A DNA stretch of 20,240 nucleotides from assembly GCA_039810605.1 (NCBI GenBank), contig JBDHXH010000051.1, forward strand, positions 1 through 20,240, given 5' to 3'. Both the position numbers and the translations under genes were made by a program. This stretch comes from JAGPCH01 sp039810605. Its GTDB lineage: Bacteria; Bacteroidota; Ignavibacteria; Tepidaquicellales; Tepidaquicellaceae. The notes under the pieces are model-generated. The model searched no databases and had not been told where the DNA came from. It worked only from the letters and a program-made list of their open reading frames with translations. Below, in pieces: positions 15,307-20,240 of this stretch. The first letter of the stretch is position 1, and every line of letters starts with the position of its first letter.

Positions 15307-16551
15307 TCATTTTGTCAGGACAAGTTTAAGGGTCCTTGAATAGTCATTAATGAACAGTCTGCAAAAATAGATTCCGCCCGGAAAGTCTGATGCATCCCAC
15401 TCGTACTTGTATTCACCTTTGATCTGCACAGCATTTTCAATCACTCTTACTTCCCTACCAAGCATGTCGTAAATATTTAGTGAGACATTTGATTGAGACT
15501 CAAGTTCATATTCAATCCTGATCAAAGGATTAAACGGATTTGGAAATCCTCTGAAAATTACGAAACCGGATGCGCTTTCATTCTGTGAATTACTTACAAA
15601 AGTAATTCCGCCATTGGTTGTCTTAATAATTGTTCCGGACATCCCGCATGCGAAACCATTGACAGAATCAACGAAGTCAACTGATTTGAGTACAGTTGAC
15701 ACCGATGCTGATTGCTGAATCCAACTATCTCCATTGTCTGTTGTCTTCAAAATATAGCCGCTATAACCAACTGCGTAAGCAACATTTGAATTGGCAAAAT
15801 CTAACGAGTTCAGCGCGTGAGGATACAATTGAGTTGCCCAGTTAATCCCGCCATTACTTGTATGTGAAATTGCCCCTTGTCCGTCCCAGACATTTGATAC
15901 CGCAAATCCGACAGACTGCTCTTTAAAAACAATATCACGAACACTTCCTTCATTTCCGTTCAGATAGAATGAAGAATAGTTCCAATTTGCACCGTTGTCT
16001 GAAGATCTTGCAAGCAAAGGCTGAAAGATTGTGTTGACTCCTCCGGCATAAGCTGTAAATGGAGTTGGTTTGTCAACCGAATAGAAAGTTGAGAGAAAGC
16101 CATTTTGAGAAACGGTCCAGTTGGCTCCGCCATCACTTGTGAATAAAAGTGTGCCCGAAGATCCGCAGCTCACACCGTTGAAGGGACTTATGCCGAATGC
16201 AATGGAGTATAGATTGTCCGTAACTCCGCTGCTCACCTGACTCCAGCTATTTCCGCCATTTGTGGTAATCATCATGAGTCCGTTGTTACCGCAAACAAGA
16301 CCTTTGTCGGCATCAACAAAACAAATTGAATTCAGATCTTGAGATGTCTGTGAGTTGAGTACACTCCAGTTTGTTCCTGCGTTAGTAGTCTTCAAGATCA
16401 ATCCCCCCGCGCCGGCAGCAAATCCTGTCGAAGCATTTATCATATCAATCGAATTCAGATCGGACGATGTCTGTGAATTCAGCAGATGCCATTGCGGATA
16501 AATACTTCCGCAATAGCACATTGATAACAATAAAAGTATCAGTTTTCTCAT
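15307..16551 (-). CDS. Secreted YCF48/BNR-repeat beta-propeller with T9SS sorting domain
   Basis: 414 residues. A signal peptide covers 1 to about 20 (MRKLILLLLSMCYCGSIYPQ). The body is a series of seven repeats of about 40 residues, each ending in a BNR/Asp-box-like motif: ILKTTNAGTNW, MMITTNGGNSW, LLFTSDGGANW, LARSSDNGANW, ISHTSNGGINW, ILKTTDNGDSW and IIKTTNGGITF. This predicts a seven-bladed propeller of the photosystem II assembly factor YCF48/HCF136 type, which in this lineage is common in surface proteins with no link to photosynthesis. The C-terminal 85 residues are a T9SS tail (RGFPNPFNP, LNIYDMLGREV, FPGGIYFCRL, ending LVLTK). It should be exported by the type IX system; the ligand is unknown. 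Divergent from the NamZ-like gene. Confidence 0.9.
   Translation of the reverse strand: MRKLILLLLSMCYCGSIYPQWHLLNSQTSSDLNSIDMINASTGFAAGAGGLILKTTNAGTNWSVLNSQTSQDLNSICFVDADKGLVCGNNGLMMITTNGGNSWSQVSSGVTDNLYSIAFGISPFNGVSCGSSGTLLFTSDGGANWTVSQNGFLSTFYSVDKPTPFTAYAGGVNTIFQPLLARSSDNGANWNYSSFYLNGNEGSVRDIVFKEQSVGFAVSNVWDGQGAISHTSNGGINWATQLYPHALNSLDFANSNVAYAVGYSGYILKTTDNGDSWIQQSASVSTVLKSVDFVDSVNGFACGMSGTIIKTTNGGITFVSNSQNESASGFVIFRGFPNPFNPLIRIEYELESQSNVSLNIYDMLGREVRVIENAVQIKGEYKYEWDASDFPGGIYFCRLFINDYSRTLKLVLTK
16328..16482 (-). repeat. Near-identical first two propeller repeats
   Basis: The stretches 16328-16359 and 16451-16482 differ at 6 of 32 bases and are 123 bases (41 codons) apart in frame. They encode the repeated LNSQTSxDLNSI, so blades 1 and 2 are a recent duplication or have been homogenised. 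Confidence 0.7.
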
Positions 16552-16585
16552 TAAAATATTTTTATATATGCTTCAAGATAACATT

Positions 16586-16603
16586 ATGAAACAAAATGAA
16601 ACA
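16586..16603. repeat. Paired ATGAAACA direct repeats at 10-base spacing
   Basis: ATGAAACA occurs at 16586-16593 and 16596-16603, 35 to 52 bases upstream of the minus-strand YCF48 start. One-turn spacing suggests a regulator site, though the region is AT-rich. Confidence 0.35.
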
Positions 16604-16628
16604 TACATATAGTTATTGCAGCATACGA

Positions 16629-16685
16629 TGCTCCTACCTTGGAGCAATATATTAAAATGTGAGTAAGACCGTAGCTCCGTAGAAC
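16629..16685. repeat. Degenerate intergenic repeat element with GCTCC stem-loop
   Basis: TGCTCC (16629-16634) and GGAGCA (16641-16646) form a 6-bp stem with loop TACCTT, and GTAGCTCCGTAGAAC follows at 16671-16685. I recall scattered intergenic elements built from GCTCCGTAGGAGC-like palindromes in Bacteroidota and related genomes; this looks like a decayed copy. It lies in the 205-base gap between divergent genes. Confidence 0.4.
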
Positions 16686-16756
16686 AATCACGAAAATTCA
16701 TTTTAATTTTTTCTTAACATTTTACTTTATATCTTAAACCAATCAAATCATTTAAT

Positions 16757-17983
16757 GTGAAAATATTTTTTCTTCAACTTGTATTCCTGCTTTTAACAGG
16801 TTTCAATGCCGGTGAAATGAATTCAAATTTTACGCAGGACAACCTCGTCATCGGAAACGAAACCCTGCTTCGTGACAATGCCGGATTGATAATCAACAAG
16901 CGCATTGGACTTGTAACTAATTCAAGCGGTGTGACTACCAACGGCAATTCATTCCTTGATGTACTGAACAAGTCATACAGGATTACGAAAGTCTTCACCC
17001 CCGAACACGGACTTCGCGGCAATGATGTCAACGAGAATTATACAGATGAAATCACTGGAATCCCGGTCGTAACACTTTATGGTTCAAAAAAGAAACCCGA
17101 TGCTGCTGATGTTTCAGATATAGATGTGCTTGTATATGATATCCAGGATGTCGGTGCAAGATTCTATACATTTATAAACACGATGTTCTACTGTATGGAA
17201 ACGGCAGCTGAAAATAATATCCCTTTTGTCGTTTGTGACAGACCTATAATGCTTGACGGTAACTATATAGACGGCTTTATGCTTGACCGCGATGAATCAT
17301 CTTTTGTAGGAATGATTGATGTGCCTATAACATACGCGATGACGTGCGGCGAACTTGCCGGCTACATCAATTCAAAATATCTTGATGGAAGATGCAATTT
17401 AACTGTCAGCAAAATGAAAAATTATACGCATAGCTCAACTTACAAAGAGTTTAATCTGCCATGGATAAAACCTTCACCAAACATTTACTTTCAGTCATCT
17501 GCCGTTTGTTATCCGGGAACATGTTTGCTTGAAGGAACGAATTTTTCCGAGGGACGGGGCTCTGAAAAACCGTTTGAGTATTTAGGTGCCTCATATTGCG
17601 ACGGTAAAATCCTGGCAGATGCAATGTCAGATTACATGATCCCCGGTGTTAAGTTTGAACCAATACAGTTTACACCACAAAGCAATTCAAACGCAATGAG
17701 TCCTAAATTTGAAAATCAGAATTGCGAAGGAATCTATATCAATGTAACAGATGATAATGTATTCCAGCCGGTAAAAGCCGGAATTGCTTTGCTTGTATCG
17801 CTTAAGAAACTTTTCCCCGAATTCAAAATAAACAAGAACAACTTCATTGATAAACTTGCAGGAACCAAAAGATTAAGACAAATGATCGAGAACGGTAACA
17901 GCTATGAAGAGATCATTCAGTCTTACGCAGATGAACTCGAGCAATTCAAGACAGAGAGGACGAAGTTTCTGCTTTATGAATGA
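16757..17983 (+). CDS. Exo-beta-N-acetylmuramidase-like protein, NamZ/DUF1343 (GH171) family
   Basis: 408 residues from GTG 16757; the overlapping ATG at 16755 is in another frame and stops at once. A signal peptide (1 to about 18) exports it. The family blocks are in order: VFTPEHGLRG at 79-88 (with Glu83 and His84, very conserved), VTLYGSKKKP, YDIQDVGARFYTFI at 127-140, DRP at 161-163, and CYPGTCLLEGTNFSEGRGS at 251-269. Characterised members (B. subtilis NamZ, earlier YbbC) release MurNAc from the non-reducing end of peptidoglycan chains, feeding cell-wall recycling. The usual DRPNPL block reads DRPIML here, so substrate handling may differ. No MurNAc uptake or kinase gene is nearby. Confidence 0.88.
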   Translation: MKIFFLQLVFLLLTGFNAGEMNSNFTQDNLVIGNETLLRDNAGLIINKRIGLVTNSSGVTTNGNSFLDVLNKSYRITKVFTPEHGLRGNDVNENYTDEITGIPVVTLYGSKKKPDAADVSDIDVLVYDIQDVGARFYTFINTMFYCMETAAENNIPFVVCDRPIMLDGNYIDGFMLDRDESSFVGMIDVPITYAMTCGELAGYINSKYLDGRCNLTVSKMKNYTHSSTYKEFNLPWIKPSPNIYFQSSAVCYPGTCLLEGTNFSEGRGSEKPFEYLGASYCDGKILADAMSDYMIPGVKFEPIQFTPQSNSNAMSPKFENQNCEGIYINVTDDNVFQPVKAGIALLVSLKKLFPEFKINKNNFIDKLAGTKRLRQMIENGNSYEEIIQSYADELEQFKTERTKFLLYE

Positions 17984-18010
17984 GTAGAGGAACAATGATT
18001 CATGTTTAAA

Positions 18011-18046
18011 AAGAGAAACGGTTCCGGAGAATGTGTCCGGAACCGT
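18011..18046 (-). terminator. Hairpin terminator, oriented for ssb and shared with namZ-like gene
   Basis: A perfect 11-bp stem (ACGGTTCCGGA 18018-18028, TCCGGAACCGT 18036-18046) has a 7-base loop. Read on the minus strand it is followed by TTTCTCTTTTT, a good intrinsic terminator for the ssb run. On the plus strand the following sequence is T-poor, so it would stop the namZ-like transcript only weakly. Confidence 0.8.
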
Positions 18047-18076
18047 CCAGTTATTTAAGAAAGTGTTTTGAATTAA

Positions 18077-18496
18077 TCAGAAAGGAAGGTCATCACTATC
18101 CTTATCAGAGACCTGTCCATTTGCAGCGCTATGTTCCGTGCTGCTTACAGATGGCGCGCTTCCGCCTCCTTTTGAATCAAGCATTAACATGGTATCAGCT
18201 ACAATCTTGGTGAAATAATTTTTCTTGCCGTCCTTTTCATACGTTTCCGTATTAATTTTTCCTTCAACATAAATCTTGCTGCCCTTCTTTAGATATTGCG
18301 AGCAGACTTCAGCCAGTCTTCTCCATGCCACAATGTTGTGCCATTCGACCTTTGCCACAATATTTCCATCTTCACCTTTGTACGATTCATCCGTCGCGAG
18401 TGAGAACTTACAAACTGCAACACCCGAGGGTGTGTAGGATAATTCAGGATCCTTTCCCAAATGTCCAATCAGCATCACTTTGTTTAGCCCACGCAT
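18077..18496 (-). CDS. ssb: Single-stranded DNA-binding protein
   Basis: 139 residues. An OB fold occupies 1-106: LNKVMLIGHLGKDPEL, VCKFSLATDES, WHNIVAWRRLAEVCSQYLKKGSKIYVEGKI and YFTKIVADTMLML, with Trp52 and Trp58 at the usual DNA-stacking region. A Gly/Ser-rich linker of about 27 residues leads to the acidic tip DSDDLPF, the docking site for replication and repair proteins. It coats single-stranded DNA as a tetramer. The start is fixed by AGGAGG 5 bases before the ATG. Unlike the common rpsF-ssb-rpsR setting, it lies 16 bases after an NHL-propeller gene and is the last gene before a strong terminator. It may be one of several ssb copies in the genome; that cannot be seen here. Confidence 0.95.
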   Translation of the reverse strand: MRGLNKVMLIGHLGKDPELSYTPSGVAVCKFSLATDESYKGEDGNIVAKVEWHNIVAWRRLAEVCSQYLKKGSKIYVEGKINTETYEKDGKKNYFTKIVADTMLMLDSKGGGSAPSVSSTEHSAANGQVSDKDSDDLPF

Positions 18497-18501
18497 AATT
18501 T

Positions 18502-18507
18502 CCTCCT
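18502..18507 (-). promoter_or_regulatory. Strong Shine-Dalgarno before ssb
   Basis: On the minus strand AGGAGG stands 5 bases before ATG 18496, in the 16-base gap after the NHL gene. It would give ssb efficient translation of its own within a shared mRNA. Confidence 0.8.
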
Positions 18508-18512
18508 GTGGT

Positions 18513-19352
18513 TTAATTTTTTTCCTGCCACAAACTTAATGCATTTTTCCCTAAGAGTAAATACTTTTCTCCGCTCAATACATAAAGATCATTATATTTT
18601 TTCTTTCCGGGGATTATTTTTTTCCCTACGATTGAATTCCTGCTTATGTCATACAAAAAAATTTCTTTGCCGTTGAACAGGTAAAGTATGTTCTCCCTAA
18701 TCGTAAAATTTTCAAGCTTGTTTATTTCAATTCGGTTGACATAGTTGCCGAGGTTATCAAATCTTATGATTGCATTATATTCTTTGTCCAGCACATAGAT
18801 AAAATTTTTCGCATCCTTGAGTAATTTTACGGGACGTGAAAGTTGTCCTTTCCCCGACTTATAATCACCAAAGACATACGAAGGATTTCTGCCGTCCTTA
18901 TATACTACAATTCTGCTGTTGTCCTGGTCTATGACATAAATCTCATTTGAATTAAGCACAAGACTTGCAATCGGAGTTTTGAATCTAAGTTCAGGTGAAA
19001 AATCTTCAAGATCCGTTTTCAAAATTGCTATAGGATTTATTTCAAGGTCAAGACGCTGGACCCTATGGTTTCTTCCATCGGAAACAAACAAGTCAAGCCC
19101 TGTAGAACCGTCAATGAACGTAGGGGTTTCATACTGCCCGTCAGCCCAACCCTGCTTGCCGTTTCGCTTCTTGTATTCGAGATTGCTGCCAAACTTTACG
19201 ATCTGATTCGAGCCTGCATCCAGCACATAGATATTCTCCTTTGCATCAAGAGTCAATGAAACAGCATTCTGAAATCCCTTCGCTTCATTTTTCTTAACGA
19301 GCAGGCTATCGTTCCCGTGAAACAACAATCCAACAAATATTAAAATAAGCAT
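18513..19352 (-). CDS. Exported NHL-repeat beta-propeller protein
   Basis: 279 residues. A short hydrophobic start (MLILIFVGLLF) suggests a signal peptide, with no lipobox cysteine. NHL-type blades follow: NAVSLTLDAKENIYVLDAGSNQIVKF, then FVSDGRNHRVQRLD, IYVIDQDNSRIVVY and IYVLDKEYNAIIRFD, each with the 'I-Y-V-x-D-x-x-N-x-R-I' core, plus two weaker C-terminal blades, for five or six in all. Such propellers bind proteins or glycans and carry no enzymatic residues that I can see. It starts 10 bases after the DUF1207-like barrel gene and ends 16 bases before ssb. A periplasmic partner of the barrel protein is plausible inference. No Shine-Dalgarno is visible. Confidence 0.82.
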   Translation of the reverse strand: MLILIFVGLLFHGNDSLLVKKNEAKGFQNAVSLTLDAKENIYVLDAGSNQIVKFGSNLEYKKRNGKQGWADGQYETPTFIDGSTGLDLFVSDGRNHRVQRLDLEINPIAILKTDLEDFSPELRFKTPIASLVLNSNEIYVIDQDNSRIVVYKDGRNPSYVFGDYKSGKGQLSRPVKLLKDAKNFIYVLDKEYNAIIRFDNLGNYVNRIEINKLENFTIRENILYLFNGKEIFLYDISRNSIVGKKIIPGKKKYNDLYVLSGEKYLLLGKNALSLWQEKN

Positions 19353-19362
19353 AATAAATTTT

Positions 19363-20208
19363 TTAAAATTCGAATCTCATTCCGAGACCTTTATAATTCA
19401 GATATCTGCCATAGTATTGCCCTCTATAATCCTGTCCGTCATAATAATCAAAATAGAGACTTAACGCTCGTGATTTTTTTCTTCCAAATGAAACTCCGCC
19501 TTCAAAACTCTCATTTACGTTTGTGCTTGAATTCACAGAGGCAATTGTAACATCATTCGAAAGATATACACTAAGATATTTTAAGAAAAAATATCTCATC
19601 TCGATTCCCAATTGTCCCGATAGCTTCGACATGTCTTCGGGGATTGCGTGAAAAATAAAATTAATTGCTGCAAGTCCCTTCACACTAAAATTATCCGCAA
19701 TTCCGAATTCATCCATTACCGCAGCATCAATGAACTCCTTACTGAATACAAAAGGAGTAAACATAGTATCGGTATTCTCATAAATATGACCGTCTTCAAG
19801 ATGCGATGAAATATGTGAAAAGCGCAGCCTCCCTGAAATGGTATTATCCCGAGATAGTTCCTTTTTGAAGTTGACATTTAATCCGAACATATAGTCAATC
19901 GCATCAACCGGGAACTTGAAGTTATCTTCATTCCTCAAATTTGAGAAGGTCAGAAAGTCTATCCCAAGAGAATACTTTGCATTCTTCGTTTTAAGTCCCG
20001 CCAGATCAAATGATGCTCCGATATCAAGTTTGAGATATTTCTTATCAATAAATTTAGTGAATCCCATCTTCGATTCGATGATTGACGATTTCAAAGGAAC
20101 AAACAGCAGATCCGAAGTAAGGAAATATAAACTGTCCTTTTCTCTGTAAGATTGGGAATGGCAAAGTGAAGAGAGTAAAAGCAGAAACAGAAAAATTATC
20201 TTTCGCAA
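19363..20208 (-). CDS. Outer-membrane beta-barrel protein, DUF1207-like
   Basis: 281 residues from TTG 20208; an in-frame TAA lies 3 bases upstream, and the TTG opens a clear signal peptide (MRKIIFLFLLLLSSLCHSQ, cut near residue 19). The rest is alternating beta-strand sequence ending in the terminal phenylalanine GLGMRFEF, the C-terminal signature of Bam-inserted barrels. RLRFSHISSHLEDGH near 127-141 and the preceding VDAIDYMFGLNV match the H-x-S-S-H-L block of the DUF1207 family. Many tyrosines near the end (SLYFDYYDGQDYRGQYYGRYLNYKG region, residues 251-275) also fit that family. Function is unknown. It is the first gene seen in a three-gene run with the NHL propeller and ssb; its promoter would be at or beyond the window edge. 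Confidence 0.8.
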   Translation of the reverse strand: MRKIIFLFLLLLSSLCHSQSYREKDSLYFLTSDLLFVPLKSSIIESKMGFTKFIDKKYLKLDIGASFDLAGLKTKNAKYSLGIDFLTFSNLRNEDNFKFPVDAIDYMFGLNVNFKKELSRDNTISGRLRFSHISSHLEDGHIYENTDTMFTPFVFSKEFIDAAVMDEFGIADNFSVKGLAAINFIFHAIPEDMSKLSGQLGIEMRYFFLKYLSVYLSNDVTIASVNSSTNVNESFEGGVSFGRKKSRALSLYFDYYDGQDYRGQYYGRYLNYKGLGMRFEF

Positions 20209-20240
20209 GTTTTAATTGTACCTTTTTCTGTTCTTCAGAT

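Noticed and set aside
15307..16551. Photosystem II function for the YCF48-repeat protein
   Set aside because: It has a T9SS tail and a signal peptide and no photosynthesis genes nearby; the repeat is a generic propeller.
1..20240. Search for CRISPR arrays, tRNA, rRNA, transposase or phage genes
   Set aside because: No regular spaced repeats, cloverleaf-like segments, or integrase/transposase motifs were seen by eye.

Overview
The window is AT-rich, gene-dense bacterial DNA from the Bacteroidota/Chlorobi (FCB) lineage, most likely an Ignavibacteria-like organism. Two proteins end in a type IX secretion (T9SS) C-terminal sorting domain of the 'YPNPFNP ... GxYxxxL' type, and the first carries a surface-protein module familiar from that lineage. 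Most genes lack a Shine-Dalgarno sequence, as is common in Bacteroidota, but two have a strong one, and TTG and GTG starts occur. I found no rRNA, tRNA, insertion sequence, phage gene or CRISPR array. No gene-free stretch exceeds about 235 bases.

Layout. (1) 1-3603: a surface-protein pair, a large beta-helix-type protein (5' end outside the window) ending in two dockerin-like loops, followed 36 bases later by a protein with an N-terminal beta-sandwich that could be cohesin-like and a T9SS tail; a strong terminator closes the unit. (2) 3626-5588: fumarase C and a RimJ/RimL-type acetyltransferase. (3) 5707-6782, minus strand: an exported redoxin and an exported TlpA-like thioredoxin, 11 bases apart. 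(4) 7015-10023: a sodium/solute symporter, a Bcp/PrxQ peroxiredoxin and an aquaporin with an unusual predicted selectivity filter. (5) 10138-12035: a two-domain GNAT-like protein and an arylamine N-acetyltransferase meeting tail to tail over a shared TTAA. (6) 12193-15230: a small stand-alone lamin-tail-like protein, then nrnA-pepA, a likely degradation and salvage pair (nanoRNA/pAp hydrolysis and peptide hydrolysis). (7) 15307-17983: divergent genes for a secreted YCF48/BNR-repeat propeller with a T9SS tail and a NamZ-type (DUF1343) exo-muramidase, separated by an intergenic region with repeats. (8) 18018-20208, minus strand: a DUF1207-like outer-membrane barrel, an NHL-repeat propeller and ssb in one close-packed run ending at a strong hairpin terminator.

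Most of the window is ordinary metabolism, redox protection and cell-envelope biology. The best candidate for something new is the possible dockerin-like/cohesin-like surface pair at the start. Second-tier observations are the aquaporin filter, the cytosolic lamin-tail protein, the envelope-ssb gene run, a pair of mutually exclusive hairpins at 5616-5677, and 10-bp-phased repeats in two divergent intergenic regions. None of these proves a new system.
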